DNA of 60,821 nucleotides from an uncultured Bacteroidales bacterium (GTDB lineage Bacteria > Bacteroidota > Bacteroidia > Bacteroidales > P3). The stretch is from assembly GCA_944321885.1 (NCBI GenBank), contig CALUNB010000008.1, positions 1 to 60,821 on the forward strand, read 5' to 3'. This document shows, one piece after another, positions 1 to 8,615 of the stretch. Each line of letters opens with the position of its first letter. The first letter of the stretch is position 1. The notes below the pieces were generated by a model that was given only the letters and a program-made list of their open reading frames with translations, was not told the origin of the DNA and did no database searches. A program made the position numbers and the translations under genes.

Positions 1-81
1 GGTTTCACCGAAGATAGGCTGCGTCTCGGCAAAGCAAACTCGAAACCCGGTTTGCTTTGCGCTCGACTTGCACTATCTTTG
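1..81. promoter_or_regulatory. Hairpin-shaped bidirectional promoter unit upstream of the EamA gene
   Basis: On the plus strand a TTTG at 51-54 lies 19 nt upstream of a perfect -7 box TATCTTTG at 74-81, which fits the Bacteroidota sigma consensus and leaves a leader of about 60 nt before the ATG at 146. On the minus strand TATCTTCG (complement of 9-16) has TTTG 18 nt upstream (complement of 35-38), so the unit may also fire leftwards out of the window. The two -33 regions pair as a hairpin (GCAAAGCAAAC at 29-39 with GTTTGCTTTGC at 50-60). A related unit precedes argS at 1569-1650. Confidence 0.65.
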
Positions 82-145
82 CTCCCCCTTTCCAGAGGCC
101 GGTCTCCCGCCTACGCAAAAGGGAAAATCAAAGCGCGAATCTACC

Positions 146-1078
146 ATGGGAAAAACTTTTCCAAAAACGGGAGGAAACGCCGCGTTCCATGTGCTGGCAC
201 TCTGTATCGTAGCAGTCTGGGGAACCACTTTTGTTTCCACGAAACTGCTGCTGGGCAACGGATTGAACCCACAGGAAATTTTCTTTTACCGTTTCTCGCT
301 GGCATACCTTTTAATGCTGGCCTATTACCACAAACGACTCTTCTCCGACAACTGGAAGGACGAACTGCGCATGATTTGTGCCGGCATGATGGGCGGTTCA
401 CTCTACTTCTATACCGAAAACACGGCACTGGAATACACGGCCTCGACCAACATCGCCCTTATCCTTTGTATCGCCCCTCTGCTCACGGCCCTATTGATAC
501 GCCTGTTTTACAAGGATTTGCGTTCTGGTTGGAACCGGAATTTCCTCCTCGGTTCCCTGATTGCGTTGATTGGTGTGAGCTTGGTCATCCTCAACGGGCA
601 TTTCGTGTTCCACCTTTCTCCCAAAGGCGATTTGCTCTGCTTGGCATCGGCTTGCTGCTGGGCGCTCTACACCGTTTTGCTCAAAGATTTGGAAAAACGT
701 TACGACACCTTCCTGATCACCCGGAAAGTCTTCTTCTACGGGATTTTGACCATATTTCCTCTTTACATTGCCGGATTCGAACCTTCCCGGCTCCAACTGC
801 TGACCAAACCCTTGGTTTGGGGAAACCTCCTTTACTTGGGCTTGGTGGCCTCCCTGCTCTGTTTCCTTTTCTGGAACGTCACTTTAAAAAAAATCAACCC
901 GATACGGGCCACCAACTACATCTACTTCTCACCCGTGGTCACGGCGATAGCTTCTTTTTTCATCTTGGGCGAACCCATTACCTGGATTATCGTCTGCGGT
1001 GGATGCTTGATTATTTCGGGGGTTTACCTTTCGGGGAAGAAAAAGATTTGTCCCCGACATGAGGCTGTGTCTAAATAA
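146..1078 (+). CDS. DMT-superfamily (EamA) transporter
   Basis: Predicted inner-membrane permease of 310 residues, the usual size for a ten-helix drug/metabolite transporter with two EamA repeats. The first repeat begins with the typical AVWGTTFVSTKLLL stretch near residues 22-35. The second half contains LCLASACCWALYTVLLKDLEK and ends with FILGEPITWIIVCGGCLIISGVYLS, the classic EamA tail. The substrate cannot be read from sequence. An upstream in-frame ATG at 68 is rejected because it lies ahead of the -7 box at 74-81; the ATG at 146 gives MGKTFPKTGG followed by the first helix. The gene appears monocistronic: an inverted-repeat element starts 20 bp after the stop codon and argS has its own promoter. 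Confidence 0.88.
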   Translation: MGKTFPKTGGNAAFHVLALCIVAVWGTTFVSTKLLLGNGLNPQEIFFYRFSLAYLLMLAYYHKRLFSDNWKDELRMICAGMMGGSLYFYTENTALEYTASTNIALILCIAPLLTALLIRLFYKDLRSGWNRNFLLGSLIALIGVSLVILNGHFVFHLSPKGDLLCLASACCWALYTVLLKDLEKRYDTFLITRKVFFYGILTIFPLYIAGFEPSRLQLLTKPLVWGNLLYLGLVASLLCFLFWNVTLKKINPIRATNYIYFSPVVTAIASFFILGEPITWIIVCGGCLIISGVYLSGKKKICPRHEAVSK

Positions 1079-1097
1079 AAATTTTCATGACACCCTC

Positions 1098-1532
1098 GCG
1101 GTGCGTCAGAAAGAGTAAGATGCAAGGAGCTGAGGGCAAGAACGAAGGAGCGTACTGTTGCTGCTCCGCAGCGAGCGCAGGCTTCGCCTCAGCATAGTGC
1201 AAGTAAACTTGCCCTCTGTGTTCGGCTCGCACTGCGGTTCGTGACCGAGTCCGAGTCTCGAAAAACAGTGCAAACCGAGCGCCGAACCAAACCGGCACGG
1301 TTTGAGTTTGGCCGAGGTGCAGAGCCAATCTTCGGCGAAGCCAAAGCCCCGAGTAAGTCGAGCGCCATGGCAAGCCGTTCCCCTTGCTTGGACATGGCCG
1401 AGACGGAGGGGCTTCGGCGAAGCCAGCTTGCCCCGAGTAATTCGAGCGCCATGGCAAGCCGTTCCCCTTGCTTGGACATGGCCGAGACGGAGGGGCTTCG
1501 GCGAAGCCAGCTTGCCCGTTATGACACACCGC
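1098..1532. repeat. Inverted-repeat-bounded intergenic element, copy 1 (MITE-like)
   Basis: Bounded by imperfect 22-bp terminal inverted repeats, 1098-1119 and 1511-1532 (17 of 22 positions match). The left 160 bp is closely similar to positions 6879-7042 in the same orientation, so the element is dispersed. This copy also carries an interior section with an 84-bp tandem duplication (1346-1513) containing small GGCTTC/GAAGCC hairpins. No convincing protein is encoded; short open frames on both strands simply repeat with the DNA. The element begins 20 bp after the EamA stop codon. No target-site duplication is obvious. Confidence 0.6.
1346..1513. repeat. Two tandem 84-bp repeats inside element copy 1
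   Basis: Units 1346-1429 and 1430-1513 are nearly identical, both starting GCCCCGAGTAA and both ending in the small palindrome GGCTTCGGCGAAGCC followed by AGCTT. A third trace of the palindrome arm lies just upstream at 1331-1343. The pattern looks like a recent tandem duplication within a non-coding repeat. Confidence 0.8.
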
Positions 1533-1568
1533 CCGCTCGACTTCCGCTATTTTTAGGTACTTCGTAAC

Positions 1569-1650
1569 AGAAAATAGGATGTGGTCCGGCAAAGGAAAAC
1601 GGAAGCAAAGCTTCCCGTTTGCCTTTGCACTCAGCTTTCACTATTTTTGT
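1569..1650 (+). promoter_or_regulatory. argS promoter with upstream hairpin
   Basis: A perfect -7 box TATTTTTG at 1642-1649 has a TTTG at 1618-1621, 20 nt upstream. The -33 element sits in the right arm of a hairpin (GCAAAGGAAAACGG near 1591 with CCGTTTGCCTTTGC near 1614-1627), mirroring the architecture at 1-81. The predicted start near 1653 leaves a leader of about 68 nt before argS. Confidence 0.65.
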
Positions 1651-1720
1651 GCCTTCCTTGGAAGCACCCAAGCGGACCTGTTCCGGGTCCTGATTTTGTA
1701 AACAGATTCGTAAAACACTC

Positions 1721-3568
1721 ATGGAAAGCATCGAAAACTTATTGTGCAGGCTGGGCTTGCAAGCGGTAAAGGAACTCTTCGGCCTCGAAGCCAAGGAATC
1801 GGACATCCAACTCCAGAAAACCGACAAACGCTTTGAAGGCGATATTACCTTGGTCGTGTTCCCCTTTGTCAAAGCGGCCCGCAAAAGCCCGGAAGAGACA
1901 GGAAAAGCCATTGGGGAATACCTGCAAGGGCATTGCCCCGACATCACGGCCTTCAATACGGTGAAAGGCTTCTTGAATCTCTGCATCGCGCCGACCTATT
2001 GGATTGCTTCCATGGATTCCGCCCGCCGGGAAGACCCACACCAGCAAAAGACCGGAGGCAAACCGGTCGTCATCGAATATTCTTCGCCCAACACCAACAA
2101 ACCCTTGCACTTGGGCCATATCCGGAACAACCTCCTGGGATGGTCTGTCGCCGAAATCCTCAAAGCCAACGGCCTGCCCGTCAAGAAAGTGAACCTGGTC
2201 AACGACCGGGGTATCCATATCTGCAAGTCGATGCTGGCCTGGCTCAAATGGGGCAACGGGGAAACTCCCCAAAGCAGCGGTATGAAAGGCGACCATTTGG
2301 TAGGCAAATACTACGTCATCTTCAGCAACCATCTCAAAGAGGAAAGCGGGCAAATTTTAGCACAAAATCCCGGCATGGAGAAAGAAGAGGCCGAACGCCA
2401 GACCCCGCTGATGCAGGAAGCCCAGCGGATGTTGAAAAAATGGGAAGAAGGAGACAAGGAAACCCGGGAATTATGGCAGAAAATGAACACCTGGGTTTAC
2501 GAAGGCTTTGACGAAACCTACCGGCAATTAGGCATCGACTTCGACAAAACCTACTACGAGTCCGACACCTACCTCTTGGGAAAGAGCATGGTTCAGGAAG
2601 GTCTCGAAAAAGGTGTCCTCATCCGGAAGGAAGACGGTTCGGTCTGGGCCGACCTGCGGGACGAAGGCCTGGACGAAAAGCTCCTGTTGCGCAAGGATGG
2701 CACCTCGGTCTACATGACCCAGGATTTGGGCACCGCCCGTTTGCGCCAGCAAGAGTTCGATGCCGAGAAATTGATTTACGTGGTCGGGAACGAGCAAAAC
2801 TACCATTTCGATGTCCTCAAACGGGTCTTGCGCAAACTGGGTTATCCCTGGGCCGAAAAAATCACCCACCTCTCCTACGGCATGGTGGAATTGCCCGAAG
2901 GCAAGATGAAATCGCGGGAAGGAACCGTGGTGGATGCCGATGACCTGATGGAAAAGATGGCGCAAACCGCCAAGGAAACCTCCGAGGAAATCCAGAAACG
3001 GAAAGAGGGGAACACCGCCGGTGCGGCCGCTGCTGCCAACGCCCAGGCCAATGCCGCCGCCCGAAACGACAAGGAATTGGAAAAATTGTACGCCGATTTG
3101 GGCTTGGGAGCGCTCAAATATTTCATCCTCAAAGTGGATCCTGTCAAGAACATGTTGTTCAACCCCAAGGAATCCATCGACTTCAACGGCAACACGGGAC
3201 CTTTCCTCCAATACACCCATGCCCGGATTTGCTCCTTGCTGCGTAAAGGCGGTTTCCAAGACACCACCCCCGTACCTTTCCGCAACGAAGGCCTTCCCCT
3301 CTCGGAAAAGGAGAAAAGCCTCATCCAAAACTTGCTTGCGTACCCCGGTGTACTGAAACAAGCCGGACTCCAATACAGTCCGGCCTTGATTGCCAATTAC
3401 CTTTACGATTTAGCCAAGGATTTCAACGGTTTTTACCAGGACACCCCGGTTTTACGCGAAGCGGACGAAAACCTGCGGGCTTTCCGCCTCGCCTTGGTCC
3501 AATTCACAGGCATGATTCTCAAGAAAGGTCTGGGGTTGTTGGGCATCGTGGCTCCCGAACAAATGTAG
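1721..3568 (+). CDS. argS: Arginine--tRNA ligase
   Basis: Class I aminoacyl-tRNA synthetase charging tRNA-Arg in the cytosol. At 615 residues it is close to the length of other Bacteroidales ArgRS. The N-terminal additional domain is followed by the HIGH-type signature HLGH at about 130-133 (context NKPLHLGHIRNN), then ERQ/YVVGNEQ and GKMKSREGT, the ArgRS version of the KMSKS loop. The C-terminal DALR anticodon-binding domain includes YTHARICSLLR. An unusual alanine- and asparagine-rich insert (GNTAGAAAAANAQANAAARN, about residues 430-450) follows the KMSKS region. The gene is monocistronic, with its own promoter and a strong hairpin terminator 20 bp after the stop. Confidence 0.97.
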   Translation: MESIENLLCRLGLQAVKELFGLEAKESDIQLQKTDKRFEGDITLVVFPFVKAARKSPEETGKAIGEYLQGHCPDITAFNTVKGFLNLCIAPTYWIASMDSARREDPHQQKTGGKPVVIEYSSPNTNKPLHLGHIRNNLLGWSVAEILKANGLPVKKVNLVNDRGIHICKSMLAWLKWGNGETPQSSGMKGDHLVGKYYVIFSNHLKEESGQILAQNPGMEKEEAERQTPLMQEAQRMLKKWEEGDKETRELWQKMNTWVYEGFDETYRQLGIDFDKTYYESDTYLLGKSMVQEGLEKGVLIRKEDGSVWADLRDEGLDEKLLLRKDGTSVYMTQDLGTARLRQQEFDAEKLIYVVGNEQNYHFDVLKRVLRKLGYPWAEKITHLSYGMVELPEGKMKSREGTVVDADDLMEKMAQTAKETSEEIQKRKEGNTAGAAAAANAQANAAARNDKELEKLYADLGLGALKYFILKVDPVKNMLFNPKESIDFNGNTGPFLQYTHARICSLLRKGGFQDTTPVPFRNEGLPLSEKEKSLIQNLLAYPGVLKQAGLQYSPALIANYLYDLAKDFNGFYQDTPVLREADENLRAFRLALVQFTGMILKKGLGLLGIVAPEQM

Positions 3569-3587
3569 AATCGGACACGGATTAGAT

Positions 3588-3629
3588 AAAAAAGGACAGC
3601 CTCCAAAGATTGAAAGCTGTCCTTTTTTG
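3588..3629. terminator. Bidirectional intrinsic terminator between argS and dapA
   Basis: A 13-bp perfect stem (3588-3600 pairing with 3616-3628, core GGACAGC/GCTGTCC) has A-tract and T-tract sides, so it can terminate argS from the left and dapA from the right. Confidence 0.9.
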
Positions 3630-3648
3630 TTTTCAAATACCGCGACGA

Positions 3649-4548
3649 CTATTGGCGGTCGAGCCTTTCCAGCTCGACTGCCAAACGCTCGTAAAGGTTC
3701 CCCGTGACAGGAACCAAAGGCAGACGCAGGACATTCCCGCAAAGCCCTTTTATATGCAGGCCCGCCTTGATTCCCGGAGGGTTACCCTGTTCAAAGAACA
3801 GCTTCAAGGCTTCAGAAACCCGGTAATGGATTTTACGGGCCTCCTCCAGATTGTTTTCACGTACAGAACGTACCAAGGCGGACATCTCCCGAGGCAAAAG
3901 GTTGGCCGCCGTGCTGATGACACCGTCCGCCCCCATGGCCATCAAAGGCAGGGTCAAAGAATCGTCCCCCGAAAAAACGGCAAATCCGGAGGGACGGTCG
4001 CGCAGGATTTCGCCAATCTTCACCATCAAGCCCGAAGCCTCCTTGACCGCCACGATATTGGGTACGTTCCCGGCCAATTTCACAATGGTTTCAGGCTCGA
4101 TGTTGGCCCCGCAGCGCGAAGGGATATTGTAGACAATCACCGGAACCGGCGCATGCTCGGCAAAAGTCTTGAAATGGGCATACAAGCCTCTCTGGCCCGG
4201 TTTGTTATAGTACGGAGCCACCGAAAGGATATAGGAAAAATCGAAGAAATCGGTCTTTTCCATTTGGCGCAGCAAGGATGCGGTATCATTCCCGCCCATG
4301 CCCATGACCAAAGGCAGACGTCCGTGGTTGAATTCCGAAACAGCCCGGCAAACCTCTTTCTTCTCCTCGAAATCCAAAGTCGGGGATTCGCCGGTGGTCC
4401 CCAAAACGACCAAAAAGTCCACACCCCCTTCGATACTGTATTCCACAATGCCTTGCAAAGCATCGAAATCCACGTGCCCGTCCGGCTTGAAAGGCGTCAC
4501 CAAAGCGGTTCCCACCCCTTTTAATCCATTCTTTTCCATATTCGTCAT
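3649..4548 (-). CDS. dapA: 4-hydroxy-tetrahydrodipicolinate synthase
   Basis: Condenses aspartate semialdehyde with pyruvate in the diaminopimelate/lysine pathway. The 299-residue TIM barrel has GVGTALVTPF at the N-terminus, LGTTGESPTL for substrate binding, the tyrosine segment APYYNKPGQRG and the Schiff-base lysine in NIVAVKEASG. It also has FSGDDSLTLPLMAMGADGVIS. The start gives MTNMEKNGLKG; the internal MEKN three residues later is an alternative. It lies 2 bp downstream of the DUF6913 gene, so the two are almost certainly co-transcribed, and it ends at the shared terminator with argS. Confidence 0.96.
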   Translation of the reverse strand: MTNMEKNGLKGVGTALVTPFKPDGHVDFDALQGIVEYSIEGGVDFLVVLGTTGESPTLDFEEKKEVCRAVSEFNHGRLPLVMGMGGNDTASLLRQMEKTDFFDFSYILSVAPYYNKPGQRGLYAHFKTFAEHAPVPVIVYNIPSRCGANIEPETIVKLAGNVPNIVAVKEASGLMVKIGEILRDRPSGFAVFSGDDSLTLPLMAMGADGVISTAANLLPREMSALVRSVRENNLEEARKIHYRVSEALKLFFEQGNPPGIKAGLHIKGLCGNVLRLPLVPVTGNLYERLAVELERLDRQ

Positions 4549-4550
4549 TT

Positions 4551-5159
4551 TTACGACCGCCCCGGACCCGGTCGTTCTTTCTTTTTCCTACCCAAAGCCT
4601 CCGGGCTTCCACCGCCCGTCCCCAAGGAAGGCAAATAAGCCTGCAAGGCAGCCAATACCCGTCCCAAAGGTTCTTTCCCTTCCGGCAGGGAAAGGCTCAA
4701 ATCGTTGACTTTCTGGTTCCAATCCCCGTATTTGCCCACTTTGAGCTTGGCTTGCGCCATCGCCATGACCGCCACATCCACATAGTGGAACTCCGGACTC
4801 AAATCAATCAGCAAATCATAACCGGTTTGAAAAAATGCCCCGGCCCGGTTTTGTTTGGGGAAACGGGAGAAGCCCAAAGACTTCCTGTCCAAGAAAAAAA
4901 GTTCTTTCCAAACATTCCCGTAAGCCTCCTTGGATGCAACCGGCTTATCCGAATAGACCAACAAACTCCACTCCCGGCCTGTTCCAGCTTGCCTGACCGC
5001 TGCCAGCAAGGCTTTCTTGTCGGGAAGACGGGCTTCGTCAACATACACGCCAATCTTGACCACCCGGTCCCAAGGCAGGATTTCCCGTTCTCCGGCTTTC
5101 TTCTTCAATATCCGCCTGAGACGTTTTTTCCAGCAGCGATTTCTGAGCTTCTCCAACAT
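4551..5159 (-). CDS. DUF6913-like protein co-transcribed with dapA
   Basis: Protein of 202 residues without signal peptide or membrane segment, with a very basic N-terminus (MLEKLRNRCWKKRLRRILKKK). It contains YDLLIDLSPEFHYVDVAVMAMAQAKLKVGKYG, a pattern I associate with the Bacteroidota family DUF6913 found beside dapA; the biochemical role is unknown. A longer frame reaching 5360 is rejected because it would cross a promoter (TAACTTTA, complement of 5181-5188, with TTTG 20 nt upstream) and add an unlikely hydrophobic leader. The chosen ATG at 5159 lies about 18 nt after the predicted transcription start. It is divergent from gpi. Confidence 0.75.
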   Translation of the reverse strand: MLEKLRNRCWKKRLRRILKKKAGEREILPWDRVVKIGVYVDEARLPDKKALLAAVRQAGTGREWSLLVYSDKPVASKEAYGNVWKELFFLDRKSLGFSRFPKQNRAGAFFQTGYDLLIDLSPEFHYVDVAVMAMAQAKLKVGKYGDWNQKVNDLSLSLPEGKEPLGRVLAALQAYLPSLGTGGGSPEALGRKKKERPGPGRS

Positions 5160-5180
5160 CGTTTCCCTTATAAAGGCGGG

Positions 5181-5268
5181 TAAAGTTACAACAAAAGGCC
5201 TTTTTGGGCAAATTTCCCAACCCGCCACATTTCCTTGGAAGCGGAATCGTAATTTTTTTTCATCTTTG
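5181..5268. promoter_or_regulatory. Divergent promoter region, DUF6913-dapA versus gpi
   Basis: Minus strand: TAACTTTA (complement of 5181-5188) with TTTG 20 nt upstream (complement of 5209-5212). Plus strand: CATCTTTG at 5261-5268, one base off the -7 consensus, with TTGG at 5235-5238. The two promoters share an 80-bp intergenic segment. Confidence 0.5.
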
Positions 5269-5344
5269 TAACGGCTTTGGGGAACCTGCAACAGAATCCG
5301 AAGCAGCAGGAATGCAAAAAAGAACAAAATCCAAACAACAACCC

Positions 5345-6697
5345 ATGGAAGACAAATCAAACTTGTCGCTTGATTTCCAATTCGGTTTGGAAGCAGGCGA
5401 GCTCCTCGACAGAGTGCAGCAAGGGCAAAGGCCTGGCAAACTGGTGGATTTGCAAGGAAAAATCGAAGAAGCTTTCCGGACCTTGAAACAAGGAACAGGG
5501 CCCGGCCACGAATTCCTCGGCTGGATGGAATTGCCTGGTATGATTGAAAACGAATCCTTGGAACCTATTTTGGACAAGGCGGAAGAATTCCGGAACAAAG
5601 GCCCTTTGACGGTCTGCATCGGCATCGGAGGCTCCTATTTGGGAACCAAAGCCCTCATCGAAGGCCTCAAGCCCCAGCTCTCTCCCTTCATCCCCGGTTA
5701 TCCGAGGGTTTTGTACGCAGGACACCACCTTTGCGAGGACTATTACAAGGAACTGCTGTCCATCCTGGATTACTACGATTACACGGTCTGCGTCATCTCC
5801 AAGTCCGGGACCACCACCGAACCGGCCATCGCGTTCCGCTTGGTCCGGGAACATATTGAAAAGAAATACGGAAAGAACGAGGCCCGGAACCGGGTCGCCG
5901 TGATTACCGACAAAGCCAAAGGCGCCCTGAAGACCTTGGCAGACCAGGAAGGCTACACGTCCTTCGTGGTTCCCGACAATGTGGGAGGCCGGTTTTCCGT
6001 GCTCAGCCCGGTAGGACTGTTCCCCCTGGCTTTGGCCGGAGTCGATGTGAAAAAACTGGCCCAAGGTGCCTACGCCATGCAAAAACGGCTCTCCACCCAA
6101 GATCTGGACTGGTCGGCCAATTTGGCCGCCCTCTACGCACTCTTCCGCCAATACCAATACCAAAAGCAAGGCAAAAAGGTGGAAATCCTTGCCAATTTCG
6201 AACCGCGGTTGGCCTATATGGGCGAATGGTGGAAACAATTGTACGGGGAAAGCGAAGGAAAGGACGGCAAAGGATTGTTCCCTTCCACCGCTAACTTCAG
6301 CACCGACTTGCATTCCCTGGGCCAATATATCCAAGACGGGGAACGCTTGTTCTTTGAAACCGTCCTCAGCCTCGAAGAGCAACAAAATGAAGTCAAGGTA
6401 CCTTACGAAGAAGCCGATTTGGACAAAATGAATTTCGTGGCCGGGAAACGGATTTCCTTCATCAACGAGAAAGCCGAAACGGGAACCTGCCTGGCGCACT
6501 CCCGACAAGGGAACGTGCCGGTATTGCGCATCCGGCTACCCCGCCTGGACGCTTTCCATATCGGCCAATTGATTTATTTCTTCGAGTTCGCCTGCGGCCT
6601 GAGCGGTTACAGCATGGGGGTCAATCCTTTCGACCAACCTGGCGTGGAAGCCTACAAAAAGAACATGTTCAAGCTTTTGGGGAAACCCGGGGCTTGA
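5345..6697 (+). CDS. pgi: Glucose-6-phosphate isomerase
   Basis: Interconverts glucose 6-phosphate and fructose 6-phosphate in glycolysis and gluconeogenesis. The 450-residue length matches the shorter bacterial (Bacillus/Bacteroides-type) isomerases. Visible signatures are GIGGSYLGTKALIEG, VISKSGTTTEPAIAFR (phosphate-binding SIS domain), GGRFSVLSPVG and FSTDLHSLGQYIQDG. An in-frame ATG at 5312 would add MQKRTKSKQQP; the ATG at 5345 gives MEDKSNLSLDF, which fits the family start better. The gene is monocistronic, with its own upstream promoter and a strong terminator 78 bp after the stop. Confidence 0.95.
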   Translation: MEDKSNLSLDFQFGLEAGELLDRVQQGQRPGKLVDLQGKIEEAFRTLKQGTGPGHEFLGWMELPGMIENESLEPILDKAEEFRNKGPLTVCIGIGGSYLGTKALIEGLKPQLSPFIPGYPRVLYAGHHLCEDYYKELLSILDYYDYTVCVISKSGTTTEPAIAFRLVREHIEKKYGKNEARNRVAVITDKAKGALKTLADQEGYTSFVVPDNVGGRFSVLSPVGLFPLALAGVDVKKLAQGAYAMQKRLSTQDLDWSANLAALYALFRQYQYQKQGKKVEILANFEPRLAYMGEWWKQLYGESEGKDGKGLFPSTANFSTDLHSLGQYIQDGERLFFETVLSLEEQQNEVKVPYEEADLDKMNFVAGKRISFINEKAETGTCLAHSRQGNVPVLRIRLPRLDAFHIGQLIYFFEFACGLSGYSMGVNPFDQPGVEAYKKNMFKLLGKPGA

Positions 6698-6774
6698 GGT
6701 CTCAGGCTTGAGAGAAAGATGGCAGACTTGCACAGCTTAGCCCCGCTCGATTATTCTGATTCGATAGTCCAGAT

Positions 6775-6808
6775 TCACCCCGGAAGACCTCCGGGGTGAT
6801 TTTTTTCC
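6775..6808 (+). terminator. Intrinsic terminator of pgi
   Basis: Perfect 10-bp GC-rich stem (TCACCCCGGA at 6775-6784 with TCCGGGGTGA at 6790-6799) followed by a run of seven T. Confidence 0.92.
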
Positions 6809-6878
6809 TTATGAATTCATCTCATGCAAACTCGTGGTGCCAAACAAGATTTTTGACACCACTAATTCAGCTAATTCA

Positions 6879-7079
6879 GCGGAGTGTCAGAATGGGTGAG
6901 ATGCGAGGCGCTGAGAGCGAGAACGAAGGAGCGTACTTTTTGCTGCTCCGCAGCGAGCGCAGGCTTCGCCTCAGCATAGTGCAAGTAAACTTGCCCTCTG
7001 CGTTCGGCTCGCACTGCGGTTCGTGACTGAGTTCGAGTCTCGATAGCAACGAAGCAGATTACCCATTATCACATTCCGC
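6879..7079. repeat. Inverted-repeat-bounded intergenic element, copy 2 (MITE-like)
   Basis: A 201-bp element with imperfect 21-bp terminal inverted repeats at 6879-6899 and 7059-7079 (17 of 21 match). Its first 164 bp matches 1098-1260 closely and in the same orientation, but the tandem 84-bp section seen in copy 1 is absent. The right end lies 3 bp from the clpX stop codon. No protein is encoded. The core can fold into several hairpins (for example CTGC-TCC-GCAG). Confidence 0.62.
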
Positions 7080-7082
7080 ATC

Positions 7083-8387
7083 TCAGCCGTTCTGCAACTT
7101 ATCAAACACCCCCCTCCCCAAATGCTGCTTGGCATAATCCAAATCCAAGCGGAAACGAGTCAAACCCGAAGAAGGCAGGTCGTACATCAAATCGGTCATC
7201 ATCGCCTCCATGATGCTGCGCAGACCCCGCGCCCCCAATTTGAACTCGATGGCCTTGTCCACTACGAACTCGTACACAGCCGGGTCGAACTCCAGTTCCA
7301 CACCGTCCATGGCAAACAACTGCTTGTATTGGCGGACCAAAGCGTTCTTGGGTTCGGTCAGGATATTGAGCAAGGAAGCCTTGTCCAATTCATCCAAATG
7401 AGTCAAGACCGGGAAACGCCCGATCAGTTCGGGAATCAGGCCGTAGGCCCGCAAATCCTGGGGAGCCACATAACGCAAAAGACTTTCGGAATCGGAAACT
7501 TCCATCCGGTCCTCGCTCTTGCGGTAACCCACTTCCTTCATCCGCAAACGGGAAGCGATATGGCGTTCAATCCCGTCGAACGAACCACTCCCGATGAACA
7601 AGATATTACGGGTGTTGATTTTCACCATGTCTGCATTGGGGTGTTTGCGCCCTCCTTTAGGCGGGACCAAGGATTCCGTCCCTTCCAAGAGTTTCAGCAA
7701 AGCCTGCTGGACACCTTCCCCTGAGACATCGCGGGTGATGGATGGGTTACTGCTTTTGCGGGCGATTTTATCGATTTCATCAATGAAAACAATACCCCGC
7801 TCGGTTTGTTTTAGATCATAATCAGCAGCTTGCAGCAAGCGGCTCAAAATCGTCTCCACGTCTTCCCCCACATAACCCGCCTCGGTCAGAACCGTGGCAT
7901 CGGCAATGCAGAACGGAACCTTCAACAAGCGGGCAATACTCCGTGCCAACAGGGTCTTCCCCGTACCCGTGGGCCCCACCAGGATAATGTTCGACTTCTC
8001 GATTTCCGTGTCTTGGCCGTCCGGGTGCGAAGCCATGTAATTGAGCCGTTTGTAGTGGTTGTACACCGCCACCGACAAAATTTTCTTGGCGGCTTCCTGC
8101 CCGATGACATACTGGTCCAGGAATGCCTTGATTTCCTCCGGCTTCTTCAATTCGAGGGGGGCCTGACCTTCCGCCTTCCGGCTCCCGGACATGCCCTCTT
8201 GCAACTCCTGGTAATAACGGTAAGCCAGTTCGCTGCAATTCATGCAGATGATGGAACCATCCATGCCCTTGATGGCGGGCTCGTACCGCTCTATCTTCCT
8301 GCCGCAAAAAGAACAAATATTGCCTTTTTTTGATTTGGAGGCCGAGGACGCGCCTGCCTCCGGACTGTTCTTCTTCTCTTTTTCCAT
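7083..8387 (-). CDS. clpX: ATP-dependent Clp protease ATP-binding subunit ClpX
   Basis: AAA+ unfoldase that feeds substrates to ClpP. The 434-residue product has the N-terminal zinc-binding domain with Cys25, Cys28, Cys48 and Cys51. Walker A GPTGTGKT lies at about 138-145, followed by the GYVG pore loop (TEAGYVGED), Walker [10 protein letters not shown] and sensor regions ending in [12 protein letters not shown]. The frame opens at 8441, but the ATG at 8387 ([12 protein letters not shown]) suits the family better. clpP is not adjacent, unlike in many bacteria. A candidate -7 box TATCTTCG lies on the complement of 8481-8488. No separate terminator is visible; repeat element copy 2 begins 3 bp after the stop. 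Confidence 0.96.
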   Translation of the reverse strand: MEKEKKNSPEAGASSASKSKKGNICSFCGRKIERYEPAIKGMDGSIICMNCSELAYRYYQELQEGMSGSRKAEGQAPLELKKPEEIKAFLDQYVIGQEAAKKILSVAVYNHYKRLNYMASHPDGQDTEIEKSNIILVGPTGTGKTLLARSIARLLKVPFCIADATVLTEAGYVGEDVETILSRLLQAADYDLKQTERGIVFIDEIDKIARKSSNPSITRDVSGEGVQQALLKLLEGTESLVPPKGGRKHPNADMVKINTRNILFIGSGSFDGIERHIASRLRMKEVGYRKSEDRMEVSDSESLLRYVAPQDLRAYGLIPELIGRFPVLTHLDELDKASLLNILTEPKNALVRQYKQLFAMDGVELEFDPAVYEFVVDKAIEFKLGARGLRSIMEAMMTDLMYDLPSSGLTRFRLDLDYAKQHLGRGVFDKLQNG

Positions 8388-8480
8388 GCTCGTTTCCCAA
8401 TTTCTCCCCTTCCGTTCCACCGGGACGCGATTCCCGGCCAAACCGTCCTACCCTTGCAAGACAAAGAGGAAAATCCGGTG

Positions 8481-8488
8481 CGAAGATA
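8481..8488 (-). promoter_or_regulatory. Candidate clpX -7 box (TATCTTCG variant)
   Basis: Reads TATCTTCG on the minus strand, the same variant seen before nqrA and exbB. It predicts a leader of about 90 nt. No clear -33 TTTG was found at the expected spacing. Confidence 0.4.
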
Positions 8489-8615
8489 CACCAAAATCAT
8501 AAAAGCCATAAAAAGCCGGGATTTGCCGGTCCGGATTCTTGCTGACGATTCCGGAAACAGCTGTGCTTTTCCAGGATTCCGGGAACAGGGCATGGCTGGA
8601 TGTTCCATTTCTATG

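Noticed and set aside
1241..1567. Open frames on both strands with a repeated peptide (SPCLDMAETEGLRRSQL)
   Set aside because: They mirror the 84-bp DNA tandem repeat in several frames at once, have no promoter, and lie in a non-coding dispersed element.
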